A stretch of 64,000 nucleotides of DNA from Noviherbaspirillum sp. L7-7A. GTDB taxonomy: Bacteria; Pseudomonadota; Gammaproteobacteria; Burkholderiales; Burkholderiaceae_D. Each line of letters opens with the position of its first letter. Position 1 is the stretch's first letter. The notes under the pieces are model-generated. The model did not search any database. It was not told the DNA's origin and saw only the letters and a list, made by a program, of their open reading frames with translations. Position numbers and translations under genes: made by a program. This document shows positions 22,143 through 30,879 of this stretch, piece by piece. The stretch is taken from assembly GCF_019052805.1 (NCBI RefSeq), contig NZ_JAHQRJ010000001.1, positions 1 to 64,000 on the forward strand, read 5' to 3'.

Positions 22143-22850
22143 TTACGCGGCCTGTTCATGCCAATGCGCAATGCAGGCCTGCGCCAGCGCCAGCGTCGGG
22201 TCGATGCAGACCGGCAGCAGCGCAGAATGAATGCGCTCCAGGCCAACCGGCACTTCGGTGCAGGCCAGCACCAGCCTGGCGGCGCCCGCCGCCACCAGCG
22301 CTTCGCCGATGCTCTCCAGCAGGCGGCCGCCGGCATCCAGCTCGCCGCGCTTGACCGCGTAGCAGCCCGGAACGAAGAGGGACGCCATCTGCGCCTCGTC
22401 AGGCGTGATGCAGGCGATGCCGGCCGGCTCCAGCAAGTCCTGGTACAGCCGGGCCTGCAACGTGCCGTGGGTGGCGATCAGGCCGACCGGGCCGTTGCCC
22501 TGCATGCCGCTGCGCAGCGCCTCCAGCGTGACCTGGGCGATATGCAGGATGGGCGCTGCGCTCTGCGTCTGCAGCGCGTCATACCAGTGATGGGCCGTGT
22601 TGCAGGCGATCGCAATGCAGGTGGCGCCGGCCCGGTTCAGATGCTCGATGCCTTCCAGCATCGCCGGCAACGGCGACGGTCCGTCGCCGGCCAGCGCGCG
22701 CTGCCGGTCCGGCACCTGGGGCACGTTCCAGGCGACCACCGGCACATGGTCCTGGTCGCGCGTGGCAGGCGTGTTGGCGATGATCTTGGCCATCAGGTCC
22801 ACCGTCGCCAGCGGGCCCATGCCGCCCAGGATGCCTATCCTGCGGCTCAC
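22143..22850 (-). CDS. Aspartate/glutamate racemase family protein
   Basis: This 235-aa protein interconverts L- and D-forms of an acidic amino acid by a two-cysteine mechanism. Both catalytic cysteines are visible: IACNTAHHW (C83) and LACTEVPVG (near C198). The N-terminus [13 protein letters not shown] is the family signature. It starts with GTG overlapping the stop of the D-cysteine desulfhydrase gene by 4 bases, so the two are translationally coupled and likely act together on D-amino acids. Confidence 0.9.
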   Translation of the reverse strand: MSRRIGILGGMGPLATVDLMAKIIANTPATRDQDHVPVVAWNVPQVPDRQRALAGDGPSPLPAMLEGIEHLNRAGATCIAIACNTAHHWYDALQTQSAAPILHIAQVTLEALRSGMQGNGPVGLIATHGTLQARLYQDLLEPAGIACITPDEAQMASLFVPGCYAVKRGELDAGGRLLESIGEALVAAGAARLVLACTEVPVGLERIHSALLPVCIDPTLALAQACIAHWHEQAA

Positions 22851-23845
22851 GGCGCAAACACCTCGCGGTAGCCAAACAGGCCGACCGAGCCGCCGGTATG
22901 GACGAAGACGATGTTCTCTTCCTTGCGGAAATGGCCGCGGCGGATCAGGTCGATCAGGCCGGCCATGCCCTTGCCCGAATACACCGGGTCGAGCAGGATG
23001 CCTTCCATCTGCGCCATCAGCTGCACCGCTTCGATCATGCCTGGCGTCGGCATGCCATAACCTGCGCCGACATAGTCGCAGTTGGCCTGCACGGTGTCAC
23101 GGGCAAGCTGGCCGGGCAGGCCGAGATGGTTCCAGGTGGCCTGCGCCAGCGCATGCACATTGGCTTCCTGCTTGTCGCGCGGCGCACGCACGCCTATGCC
23201 CAGCACGGGTATGCCGCTGTTCATGCCCTGCAGGCCCACCACCAGGCCGGCCTGGGTGCCGCAGCTGCCGGTGGCATGCACCACATGGTCGATGCGCAAC
23301 TGCCGCTCGTTGGCCTGCATCAGCAATTCCTGCGCGCAGACCACATAGCCCAGCGCGCCGATCGCATTGGAGCCGCCGCCGGGAATCAGGTAGGGCTTGT
23401 CGCCCTGCTGGCGCAGCCGTTCGCCCACGGCCACCAGTTCATTGTTCATGTCCAGGCCTGCATCGCGGGATTCCAGCGTGCAGTTGAAGATGCGGTCGAG
23501 CAGCACATTGCCGTTGTTGTAGTACTCGGGCGCGCCGTCGGCGACGCGCTTTTCCAGGAGGGCGGTGCACTTCAAGCCGAACTTGGCCGCCGCCGCCGCG
23601 GTCTGGCGCACATGGTTGGACTGGGTGGCGCCCTGGGTCACGAGGTGGGTCGCGCCCTGTGCCAGCGCATCGCCAACCAGGAACTCGAGCTTGCGGGTCT
23701 TGTTGCCGCCGCTGGCCAGGCCAGTGCAGTCGTCGCGCTTGATGTAGATGGTGGGGCCGCCCAGATGCTGCGACAGGCGGGTTAGGGGTTCGAGCGGCGT
23801 CGGCGCGTGGGACAGGATGACGCGCGGAAAGCGGGACAGATGCAT
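22847..23845 (-). CDS. dcyD: D-cysteine desulfhydrase (PLP, ACC deaminase family)
   Basis: The product has 332 aa from ATG 23845. It is a fold-type II PLP enzyme that breaks D-cysteine (or a related D-amino acid) to pyruvate, H2S and ammonia. The PLP lysine is in [11 protein letters not shown] (K49), the substrate-loop motif is [17 protein letters not shown], and the phosphate-binding Gly/Ser/Thr region is [13 protein letters not shown]-cysteine desulfhydrase and ACC deaminase differ by few residues, so the substrate is a family-based call. It is first in a two-gene operon with the racemase. Confidence 0.86.
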   Translation of the reverse strand: MHLSRFPRVILSHAPTPLEPLTRLSQHLGGPTIYIKRDDCTGLASGGNKTRKLEFLVGDALAQGATHLVTQGATQSNHVRQTAAAAAKFGLKCTALLEKRVADGAPEYYNNGNVLLDRIFNCTLESRDAGLDMNNELVAVGERLRQQGDKPYLIPGGGSNAIGALGYVVCAQELLMQANERQLRIDHVVHATGSCGTQAGLVVGLQGMNSGIPVLGIGVRAPRDKQEANVHALAQATWNHLGLPGQLARDTVQANCDYVGAGYGMPTPGMIEAVQLMAQMEGILLDPVYSGKGMAGLIDLIRRGHFRKEENIVFVHTGGSVGLFGYREVFAP

Positions 23846-23888
23846 GAGGTAGGAACCTTTCGAAAAGGAATGATCGCGGCCGGCTATT

Positions 23889-24524
23889 TTAATCACGGCG
23901 CGCGGATTGCGCGATCTGGCGGAAGGTGAGGTTGATGCGCGGCCCCTTGCCGCGCCGCTCCTTCGGGATCGCATGCTGCCAGTTGCGCTGGGTGGCGCCG
24001 GCCATCAGCAGCAGGCTGCCGTCGGTAAGGGCCATGCTGACCGGCGCATGCCTGCGCTCGCGGTGCCGCAGGCGAAAGCTGCGCGTTTCGCCCAGGCTGA
24101 GGGAAGCAATCACCGGCATGCGCCCCAGCTCGCGTTCATCGTCGCTATGCCAGCCAACGCCATCATGCTGGTTGCGGTAGAGATTGAGCAGCACGCTGTT
24201 GTAGCGGTGGCCAGTGGCTTCCTCGATATCGCGACGCAGGCGCGACAGCAGCGGCGTCCAGGGGCAGGTGGCCAGGGTGATGTCGGAGTAGGTGTAGTCG
24301 GTGCCCGGATCGCCATGCCATGAGGTCAGGCGCGGCTGGTCATGGACCTTGCCCCAGACCTCAATGCGCTCCTGCCGCCACGGGGTCTGTTCCAGCAGGT
24401 CCGCCAGCAGCGCGGCGCATTCATCGGGCGGGTAGAAGCCGTGCATGAAACGCAGGTCGGCATCGGGAATTGCCAGCGGTTCCGGCTGGCGCGAGGCGCC
24501 GAACAGATCGTTGATGACAGCCAT
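23889..24524 (-). CDS. alkB: AlkB-family 2-oxoglutarate dioxygenase (DNA repair)
   Basis: This 211-aa Fe(II)/2-oxoglutarate enzyme reverses methyl lesions in DNA or RNA. The iron ligands appear as HSDDE (H126, D128) and the H in NWQHAIPK (H184); the 2-oxoglutarate Arg motif RINLTFR lies at 196-202. The [13 protein letters not shown] region matches ALKBH2/3-like proteins rather than the E. coli AlkB N-terminus. The ATG at 24524 is 18 bp after the S4-protein stop on the same strand. Confidence 0.93.
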   Translation of the reverse strand: MAVINDLFGASRQPEPLAIPDADLRFMHGFYPPDECAALLADLLEQTPWRQERIEVWGKVHDQPRLTSWHGDPGTDYTYSDITLATCPWTPLLSRLRRDIEEATGHRYNSVLLNLYRNQHDGVGWHSDDERELGRMPVIASLSLGETRSFRLRHRERRHAPVSMALTDGSLLLMAGATQRNWQHAIPKERRGKGPRINLTFRQIAQSARRD

Positions 24525-24542
24525 GGCCGCTGGCTGCCCGCG

Positions 24543-24758
24543 TCAGCCTGTGACCCGGATCGTGACGCCGGCCAGGGTCACGACCTGGCCGGCGCGTACC
24601 TTGCAGGTCTTGCGCAGCTCGGTCTTGCCGTCGACCTTCACATCGCCGCTGGCGACGATCATCTTGCCGGCGCCGCCGCTGTCGCACAGGCCGCTTAACT
24701 TGAGGAGCTGATTGAGCTCGACGTATTCGCCTTCGAGGCGGAAGTCTATGGTTTGCAT
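24543..24758 (-). CDS. S4-domain RNA-binding protein (YbcJ-like)
   Basis: This 71-aa protein is a single S4 fold: EYVELNQLLKLSGLCDSGGAGKMIVASG followed by VKVDGKTELRKTCKVRAGQVV, as in YbcJ. S4 modules bind structured RNA and occur in pseudouridine synthases and ribosomal S4. It is immediately upstream of alkB on the same strand (18 bp). Confidence 0.9.
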   Translation of the reverse strand: MQTIDFRLEGEYVELNQLLKLSGLCDSGGAGKMIVASGDVKVDGKTELRKTCKVRAGQVVTLAGVTIRVTG

Positions 24759-24993
24759 CGGTGGATTATAAGCCCGGGCCGGACAGCGATGGCGAGGCGT
24801 TGGCAGCGTTTGCGCAGTGCCGGCACGATGCCGGCGCGGTCATTTCGCAAGTGTTCGGTATCGCACCGACATCCCCGGCACAACTGCGTATCGTCCGTCC
24901 TCAAGGTGAACGCATTGACGCGTTTGTATTTTTCGGATCAGCACGCCGCGCACCGCTGCGGCATTCCGTAACCAACATAAGGAAATCCCACTG

Positions 24994-25389
24994 ATGAAGA
25001 ACGTACGCAACCTGATTCTCGCCGCCGCCATGATGGCCTGTTCCGCTTCCGTACTGGCGCAAGCCAACCAGGCGCCCAACCCGGCTGGCCCGCCGACCGC
25101 TGGCACCGGCGCAACCACCACGCCTACCCGCGGCACCGGCACCTCCCTGTCCAACCCCAATGCAGTCAATGCGACAGCGGTCCAGAGCTCGGGCCAGTCC
25201 AATGACCCGTATGTGCAGAAGCGCCAGTCCGACTCCGAAGCCAAGGCCGAGTACAAGGAGCGCAAGAAGGAAGCCAAGCGCCAGGCCAAGATGGAAAAGC
25301 GCGAAGCCAAGGCTGACCTGAAGGCCGAGAAGCGCGCCTCCACCGCCGAGCGCAATGACGCGCTGGCACCGGCCGCCACCGTCAGGTAA
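24994..25389 (+). CDS. Exported Lys/Ala/Glu-rich protein
   Basis: This 131-aa protein has a clear signal peptide (MKNVRNLILAAAMMACSASVLAQA, cut after ALA near residue 22). The mature part has a Pro/Thr/Gly-rich linker (25-70), then a strongly charged helix rich in Lys, Ala and Glu (80-115, KAEYKERKKEAKRQAKMEKR) that may form a coiled coil. AAGGA lies before the ATG. It is unrecognised, and probably periplasmic. A very long terminator follows. Confidence 0.72.
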   Translation: MKNVRNLILAAAMMACSASVLAQANQAPNPAGPPTAGTGATTTPTRGTGTSLSNPNAVNATAVQSSGQSNDPYVQKRQSDSEAKAEYKERKKEAKRQAKMEKREAKADLKAEKRASTAERNDALAPAATVR

Positions 25390-25435
25390 GGCAGTGCAGC
25401 GCGGGCGCTTGCCCGCATTCCATTCGATGTAGCCG

Positions 25436-25482
25436 GGCCGCCGCCTGCCGCAGCAATCGCTGCGGCAGGCGGCGGCCTTTTG
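25436..25482 (+). terminator. 19-bp perfect-stem terminator
   Basis: A perfect 18-bp inverted repeat (GCCGCCGCCTGCCGCAGC and its complement), extended by one more G-C pair, encloses an AATC tetraloop and is followed by TTTTGT. It ends transcription after the exported Lys-rich protein. Confidence 0.9.
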
Positions 25483-25546
25483 TCTTTCGCCGGTCAGACG
25501 CAAGCGGCATGGCGCCTGCCTGCAGCAGCACTGCGCCGCCGGTATC

Positions 25547-26923
25547 ATGCATGCCATGCCCGCCGTACAGCCACCCGACCGTCATGCTTCTGCAATGCCG
25601 CTGCGCCTGTTGCGCCGGCTGGTGGAAGTGCGGCCCGGCGAGGCCGGCGCGCTGCTGGCGGGCTTTGGCTATTTCTTCTGCCTGCTCTGCGGCTACTACC
25701 TGCTGCGGCCGCTGCGCGATGCGCTCGGCCTCGTTGGCGGTCCGGGCCAGCTGCAATGGCTCTTTACCGCGACCTTCATCGTGATGCTGCTGCTGGTGCC
25801 CGTGTTCGGCCTGCTGGCGCAGCGCTGGCCGCCGCGCCGCTTCGTCGCCGTCATCTACCGGTTCTTCGCATTGAACATCCTCGGCTTCGGCGCGCTGTTT
25901 GCCGCAGGCGTAGAGGAGCTGGCAGCGGCGCGGGTGTTCTTCGTCTGGATCAGCGTCTACAACCTGTTCGTGGTCAGCATCTTCTGGAGCGTGCTGGCCG
26001 AGCATTTCAGCAGCGAGCAGGGAAGGCGGCTGTTTGGCTTCATTGCCGCCGGCGGCACGGCCGGCGCATTGGCCGGGCCAGCCCTGGCCGCGCTGTTGTC
26101 CGGCATGGGCGTGGCCTGGCTGGCGGTGCTTGCCGCGCTGTTGCTGGAACTGGCGCTGCAGTGCTGCCAATGGCTGCAACGCATGGCGCCGGGCAGCGCG
26201 CAGGCAACGCTGCGCCGGCAGCCGCTGGGCGGCCAGGTGATGGCAGGCGCCAGACTGGTATGGCGCGAACCTTACCTGCGCGGCATCGTGGGCTATCTGC
26301 TGCTGCACAGTTTCGCGTCGACCTTTCTGTATTTCGAGCAGGGCCGCATCGTTGCGGCCAGCCTGGCCGATACGGCCGCCCGCACCCGGCTGTTCGCCAC
26401 TGCCGACCTGGCGGTGTCATGCCTGTCGCTGCTGCTGCAGGTGGCGGTCACCGGCAGGCTGCTGCGCCGCTTTGGCGTGGTGGCTGGCCTGCTGCTGTTG
26501 CCGGCGGCGGGCATGGCGGCCTTTGCAGCCATCGCCATGTGGCCGACGCTGGCGGTGCTGGTGGCGGCGCAGAGCCTGCGCCGTGCGGTTGACTATGCCC
26601 TGTCGCGGCCAGCGCGCGAAGTGCTGTTCACCGTGCTGACCCGGGAAGCGAAGTACAAGGCCAAGAGCGTGATCGAGACCGTTGTCTACCGCGGCGGCGA
26701 CGCGCTCAGCGGCTGGCTTGCGGCCATGGCCGCCTCGACCGGGATCGGATTCGGCGGCGTGGCGCTGCTCTGGCTGGCGCCCAGCGCCGGCTGGGCCGTG
26801 CTGTCGGCATGGCTGGCGCGCCGGCAGGAACGACTGGCAGCGGCCGGCATCGAACAGGCAACCATCCAACCGGGCGCGGCGATGCCCGCCATCAGGAGCG
26901 CAGATGAAAAACCGACCCCATGA
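25547..26923 (+). CDS. NTP/NDP-type (ATP:ADP-like) or MFS transporter
   Basis: This 458-aa polytopic membrane protein has about 11-12 hydrophobic segments. The N-terminal GFGYFFCLLCGYYLLRPLRD motif (near 42-60) is typical of bacterial homologues of ATP/ADP translocases classed under MFS, and the RRAVDYALSRPAREVLF segment (near 345-361) is also characteristic. The substrate is unknown; free-living homologues need not be energy parasites. Its end overlaps the next gene by 20 bases, so the aldo/keto reductase is probably co-transcribed. Possible starts lie at 25547 and at a Met 16 codons later. Confidence 0.8.
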   Translation: MHAMPAVQPPDRHASAMPLRLLRRLVEVRPGEAGALLAGFGYFFCLLCGYYLLRPLRDALGLVGGPGQLQWLFTATFIVMLLLVPVFGLLAQRWPPRRFVAVIYRFFALNILGFGALFAAGVEELAAARVFFVWISVYNLFVVSIFWSVLAEHFSSEQGRRLFGFIAAGGTAGALAGPALAALLSGMGVAWLAVLAALLLELALQCCQWLQRMAPGSAQATLRRQPLGGQVMAGARLVWREPYLRGIVGYLLLHSFASTFLYFEQGRIVAASLADTAARTRLFATADLAVSCLSLLLQVAVTGRLLRRFGVVAGLLLLPAAGMAAFAAIAMWPTLAVLVAAQSLRRAVDYALSRPAREVLFTVLTREAKYKAKSVIETVVYRGGDALSGWLAAMAASTGIGFGGVALLWLAPSAGWAVLSAWLARRQERLAAAGIEQATIQPGAAMPAIRSADEKPTP

Positions 26924-27857
26924 ACCCGGCATGAGCCGTGCCCGCTTTCTGCGCCTGGCGGCGGGCGCCACCGCAGCGCTGGCCATAGGCCCACTGCCAG
27001 CCCGCGCCGCGCCAACCAGAAAGGAAGACAGCATGCAGACCCGCCCCATTCCATCCAGCGGCGAGCGGCTGGGCATCATCGGCTGCGGCACCTGGCAAAC
27101 CTTCGATGTCGGCAGCGCCGAGGCGGACCGGCAGCGGCTGGCCGAGGTGCTGCAGATCCTGTTCGATGCCGGTGGCTCGGTGGTCGACAGCTCGCCCATG
27201 TACGGCCGCTCGGAAGCCGTCACCGGAGACCTGCTGAGCCGGCTGCATGCGCATGAGCGGGCCTTCGTTGCGACCAAGGTCTGGACCCGTGGCGGCGAGG
27301 CCGGCGTGCGCCAGATGGAGGAGTCGATGCGCCTGCTGCAGCATTCGCGCATCGAGCTGATGCAGATCCATAACCTTCTGGACTGGCGCACCCATCTGAA
27401 AACCCTGCGCGCATGGAAGGAGGCGGGCCGCATCAAGTACCTGGGCATCACCCATTACACCGTCAGCGCCTTCGACGAGCTGGAAGCCATCATGCGCGCC
27501 GAAAAGCTCGATTTCGTGCAGCTGAACTATTCGCTGGACGATCGCGCCGCCGAGGCCAGGCTGTTGCCGCTGGCGGCGGAACGCGGCATCGCGGTGCTGG
27601 TCAACCAGCCGTTTGGCGGCGGCGGCCTGCTGCGCTCGCTGGCCGGCGCACCGCTGCCGGCATGGGCAGCCGAAATCGGTTGCACCAGCTGGGCGCAGGT
27701 GCTGCTGAAGTATGTAGTCAGCCATCCGGCCGTGACCTGCGCCATCCCCGGCACCAGCCGGCCGCAGCACATGCGCGAGAATGTCGCCGCCGGCATGGGC
27801 GTGATGCCGGACGAGGCGATGCGGCGGCGCATGGTGGCCGACTGGCCCAGGCGCTGA
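26904..27857 (+). CDS. Tat-exported aldo/keto reductase
   Basis: The product has 317 aa from ATG 26904, with AGGAG 6 bases before it. The N-terminus resembles a twin-arginine signal (SRARFLRLAAGATAALAIGPLPARAA, residues 11-36), although only SRARF is seen rather than a full SRRxFLK. The AKR barrel follows: catalytic Asp/Tyr in VVDSSPMYGRSE, Lys in FVATKVW, and substrate His in MQIHN. C-terminal AIPGTSRPQHM is the cofactor-binding end. It overlaps the transporter gene by 20 bases. Confidence 0.86.
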   Translation: MKNRPHEPGMSRARFLRLAAGATAALAIGPLPARAAPTRKEDSMQTRPIPSSGERLGIIGCGTWQTFDVGSAEADRQRLAEVLQILFDAGGSVVDSSPMYGRSEAVTGDLLSRLHAHERAFVATKVWTRGGEAGVRQMEESMRLLQHSRIELMQIHNLLDWRTHLKTLRAWKEAGRIKYLGITHYTVSAFDELEAIMRAEKLDFVQLNYSLDDRAAEARLLPLAAERGIAVLVNQPFGGGGLLRSLAGAPLPAWAAEIGCTSWAQVLLKYVVSHPAVTCAIPGTSRPQHMRENVAAGMGVMPDEAMRRRMVADWPRR

Positions 27858-27927
27858 GGCCGGGCCGGCCCGAAGCGCTATGCGCGGGCAGTTGGTTCAT
27901 GCCATCATGCCGTGCCTTGAAAAACTA

Positions 27928-27977
27928 CAAGCACAACAAGCACAACAAGCACAACAAGCACAACAAGCACAACAAGC
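27928..27977 (+). repeat. 9-bp tandem repeat (CAAGCACAA), 5.5 copies
   Basis: Five perfect copies of CAAGCACAA plus five bases of a sixth lie just before the YbfB-type MFS gene. Read in frame from an ATG at 27899 they would encode Lys-His-Asn repeats; read from a TTG at 27989 they lie in the leader. Such arrays change length by slipped-strand replication. Confidence 0.95.
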
Positions 27978-27988
27978 GGGGACATTCC

Positions 27989-29167
27989 TTGACGAACAAA
28001 GCACCCTGGGCCAGCTGGGCGCCGCTGGCCCTGTCGGGCCTGCTGGCCAACATGATAGGCATAGGCATAGGCCGGTTTTCCTATGTGCCGCTGCTGCCGC
28101 TGATGATAGACGGCGGCTGGGCCAGCGCCAGCGGCGCGGCCCAGCTGGCGGCTGCCAACCTGATCGGCTACCTGCTGGGCGCACTGGCTGCCCATCCGCT
28201 GGCGGTAAGGCTGGGCGCATCGAGGGTGATACGCGGCGCGATGCTGGCACTGCTGCTGAGCCTGCTGGGATGCGCGCCGCAGCCGGCGCTGCCGTGGTTA
28301 TGGCTGTGGCGCTGCCTGGCCGGCGCCACGGGCGGCGTGCTGATCATCCTGGCCGCGCCGCATGTGCTGGGACGGGTGCCGGCCGCGATGCGGGGCCGTG
28401 CTGTCGGGCTGGTGTTTGCCGGCATCGGCGTGGGCGCCGTGTTTTCCGGCTTCGTGGTGCCGGCTTTCGGCGCGACCCGGCTGCAGGATGCCTGGCTGGC
28501 GCTGGCGGCCTGTTCGGCGCTGGCCATCCTGTATGCCTGGCCCAGGTTCGCCAGCGACGACCTGCCGCGTCCGGCGGCCGGCGGCTCGCTGCTGCCGCGC
28601 GGCGCCATGCTGGCGCTGCTGTGCGCCTATCCGCTCGATGCGATCGGCTATCTGCCGCATACGGTGTTCTGGGTGGAATACCTGGTGCATGGGCTGTCGC
28701 TGCCAGCCACCGTGGGCGGCGCCTTCTGGGCCGTGTTCGGCGCCGGCGCGGCGCTTGGTCCGCTGATGACCGGCATGGTGGCCGACCGCATCGGCTTTCG
28801 CATGACCGTGGTGGGCTGCATGGCCTGCAAGGCCGCGGCGGTGGCGCTGCCGCTGTTGTCAGCTTCCTTGCCGTCGCTGTTCGTGTCGTCCTTCATGGTG
28901 GGCGCCCTGACGCCCGGGCTGGTGGCCGTGGCTTCGGGCCGGGTGGTGGAAATCGTCGGGCCGGCTGCGCACCAGCGCAACTGGGCGATGATGACCTTCC
29001 TGTATGCGCTGATGCAGGCGCTGGGCGGCTATGCGATGGCGGCGCTGTACGGCGCGCTGCATTCCTTCGATCTGCTGTTTGCGATCGGCGCCTCGGTGCT
29101 GGCCCTGGCCGCATTGATTGCCGGGCTGGGCGGCAGGGCGGGCATGCATGCCAGTGCCCGCGGCTGA
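27989..29167 (+). CDS. YbfB/YjiJ family MFS transporter
   Basis: This polytopic inner-membrane protein of about 392 aa has 12 hydrophobic segments. GIGIGRFSYVPLLPLM near the N-terminus and the AANLIGYLLGAL segment match the MFS_4 (YbfB/YjiJ) family, whose substrates are mostly unknown. I place the start at a TTG at 27989 because GGGGA lies about 7 bases before it; an in-frame ATG at 27899 would add a Lys-His-Asn repeat of 30 residues with no counterpart in the family. Either start keeps the stop at 29167. Confidence 0.82.
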   Translation: MTNKAPWASWAPLALSGLLANMIGIGIGRFSYVPLLPLMIDGGWASASGAAQLAAANLIGYLLGALAAHPLAVRLGASRVIRGAMLALLLSLLGCAPQPALPWLWLWRCLAGATGGVLIILAAPHVLGRVPAAMRGRAVGLVFAGIGVGAVFSGFVVPAFGATRLQDAWLALAACSALAILYAWPRFASDDLPRPAAGGSLLPRGAMLALLCAYPLDAIGYLPHTVFWVEYLVHGLSLPATVGGAFWAVFGAGAALGPLMTGMVADRIGFRMTVVGCMACKAAAVALPLLSASLPSLFVSSFMVGALTPGLVAVASGRVVEIVGPAAHQRNWAMMTFLYALMQALGGYAMAALYGALHSFDLLFAIGASVLALAALIAGLGGRAGMHASARG

Positions 29168-29293
29168 AGGTCGCTTGCTGTGCTCCTGACACTCAGGGCG
29201 GTTTGTTTCCTTCCGCGTATCTGTGGCGCGGAAGAAGCCTGCGCTTCGGGGTCGCCGTTTCGCCGTGCGCCTCCCGTCGCACCGCTTGTTCGA

Positions 29294-29635
29294 ATGGGTG
29301 CACGTGGCTATGATCCTGTGGCGGCCACTAGTGGCGTGAACCTGATCTGTTTCACTAACGCACGGGCAGGCTCCCAGGGCTGCACGCATTTACCCCGGCT
29401 GAAGCTGGTCACCGACACCACGCTCTTTGGGCGCATCAAAATCAACATGCAGATGAACATGGACATGGACTTCAATTGCGGCGGCATCATCGGCGGCGAA
29501 CTCGGCATTGCCGAGGCGGGCAGGCAGCTGTTCGACCTGGTCCTGGCCGCCGCTTCCGGCCGGCGCGGCAAAAGCGAGAAGCATGGCATGGGCGACAACG
29601 CGTTTCTGCCCAGGCAGATCGGGGCGGTAATGTGA
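29294..29635 (+). pseudogene. 5'-truncated altronate/galactarate dehydratase remnant
   Basis: Translation of this stretch resembles only the C-terminal quarter of the UxaA/GarD family: RGYDPVAAT, SGVNLICFTNARAG, LKLVTDTTLFGR, MDMDFNCGGIIGG, FDLVLAAASG and the terminal FLPRQIGAVM, where family members have FVPWQIGAVM. The N-terminal three quarters, with the catalytic core, are missing; the frame upstream (from 29180) is not protein-like. Several conserved positions are altered. Its stop overlaps the GTG of the kinase gene (ATGTGA). I read it as the decayed end of a hexuronate operon gene. Confidence 0.65.
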
Positions 29636-30615
29636 GCGCGCCGCCTGCAATGGATGTGGTGACGGTGGGCGAGGCGATGGCCCTGTTCATCGCCGAAGAG
29701 CCGGGCGCGCTTGCCGGCGTATCGCGCTTCGCGCGGCGCACTGCCGGCGCGGAACTGAATGTGGCCGTGGGGCTGCGCCGCCTCGGTTTTAATGTCGGCT
29801 ACATCAGCCGGGTGGGCGCCGACAGCCTGGGACAGCATCTGCTCGGCTTCATGGACGCCGAAGGCATCGACCGCCGCCATGTGGCTGTCGATGCCGCGCA
29901 TCCCACCGGCCTGATGTTCAAGTCGCTGTCGACCGACGGCAGCGACCCGCTGATCGAGTACTTCCGGCGCGGTTCCGCCGCCAGCCATCTCGGCGTGGCG
30001 GATCATCCGCTTGCCTACTGCGCGGCTTCCCGCCATCTGCACCTGACCGGCATCAGCCCGGCGCTGTCGGACGGCATGCGCGAACTGGTGATGGCCATGG
30101 CGGCGCAGGCGCGCCGGCGAGGGCAGGGCATTTCCTTCGATCCGAACCTGCGGCCGCGGCTCTGGCCGTCGCAGCAGGTGATGATCGGGACGATGAACCG
30201 GCTGGCCGCGATGGCCGACCTGGTATTGCCGGGCCTGGCCGAAGGGCAGCTGCTGACCGGGCGCCATGATGCCGACGGCATCGCCGACTTCTACCTGGAG
30301 CGCGGCAGCAGGCAGGTGGTGGTCAAGCTTGGCGCGGAAGGCGCCTACTTCGCCGACCGGCATCGACGCGGCACGGTTGCGGGATTCCAGGTATCGCAGG
30401 TGGTGGACACCGTGGGCGCCGGCGACGGCTTTGCCGTGGGCGTCATCAGCGCCCTGCTGGAAGGCGCGTCGCTGCAGGACGCGGCCCTGCGCGGCAATGC
30501 CATCGGCGCACGGGTGGTGCAGTTTCCCGGCGACTGCGACGGCCTGCCGGACCGGGCGCAGCTGGCCACGGCATTGCTGGCGCCGAGAACCATGGCAGGC
30601 GGGCAGGGCAGCTGA
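29632..30615 (+). CDS. kdgK: PfkB-family sugar kinase, probably 2-keto-3-deoxygluconate kinase
   Basis: The product has 327 aa from GTG 29632 (a Met in frame follows at 29650). PfkB family marks are present: the N-terminal VVTVGEAMALF, the GAELNVAVGLRRLG substrate block, FDPNLRPRLWP, and the C-terminal DTVGAGDGFAVGV with the catalytic Asp. KDG kinase phosphorylates 2-keto-3-deoxygluconate in uronate degradation, which fits the adjacent dehydratase remnant. The GTG overlaps the remnant stop, so it was once translationally coupled. Without the rest of the pathway here, its present role is uncertain. Confidence 0.82.
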   Translation: MSAPPAMDVVTVGEAMALFIAEEPGALAGVSRFARRTAGAELNVAVGLRRLGFNVGYISRVGADSLGQHLLGFMDAEGIDRRHVAVDAAHPTGLMFKSLSTDGSDPLIEYFRRGSAASHLGVADHPLAYCAASRHLHLTGISPALSDGMRELVMAMAAQARRRGQGISFDPNLRPRLWPSQQVMIGTMNRLAAMADLVLPGLAEGQLLTGRHDADGIADFYLERGSRQVVVKLGAEGAYFADRHRRGTVAGFQVSQVVDTVGAGDGFAVGVISALLEGASLQDAALRGNAIGARVVQFPGDCDGLPDRAQLATALLAPRTMAGGQGS

Positions 30616-30693
30616 TGCATAGAGCGCGACCATGGCGCCTTGCCACTGTGGCGCGCATGCGTCGCGTCGTCGTCGGCCTGATCCCGAATCCAC

Positions 30694-30699
30694 TATAAT
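30694..30699 (+). promoter_or_regulatory. Candidate -10 box upstream of msbA
   Basis: A perfect TATAAT lies 181 bp before the msbA ATG. The position expected for -35 (around 30671) is GC-rich and poor, so an activator or another element may be needed. The leader would be about 175 nt. Confidence 0.4.
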
Positions 30700-30879
30700 C
30701 CAGCGGTTTGCGAAGCTGACCCTGCCCAGGCAGGCCTGTAGACCGTCAGCCTTGTCCTTTCGTCATGATGACAACCCCGGGTTTCATGCAGCCTCAGGCG
30801 CTGATGGATTCCGCCGGTTTCCATCGCTTGCCACGCCTCTCACCGGACTGCCGTTTTCCATGACCCATCGAGCCGAATC

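Noticed and set aside
24761-24994. 77-codon plus-strand frame between the S4-protein gene and the exported Lys-rich gene
   Set aside because: It overlaps the likely promoter and ribosome site of the downstream gene and shows no family features.
27928-27977. Possible CRISPR-like array
   Set aside because: The 9-bp unit is a simple tandem repeat with no spacers.
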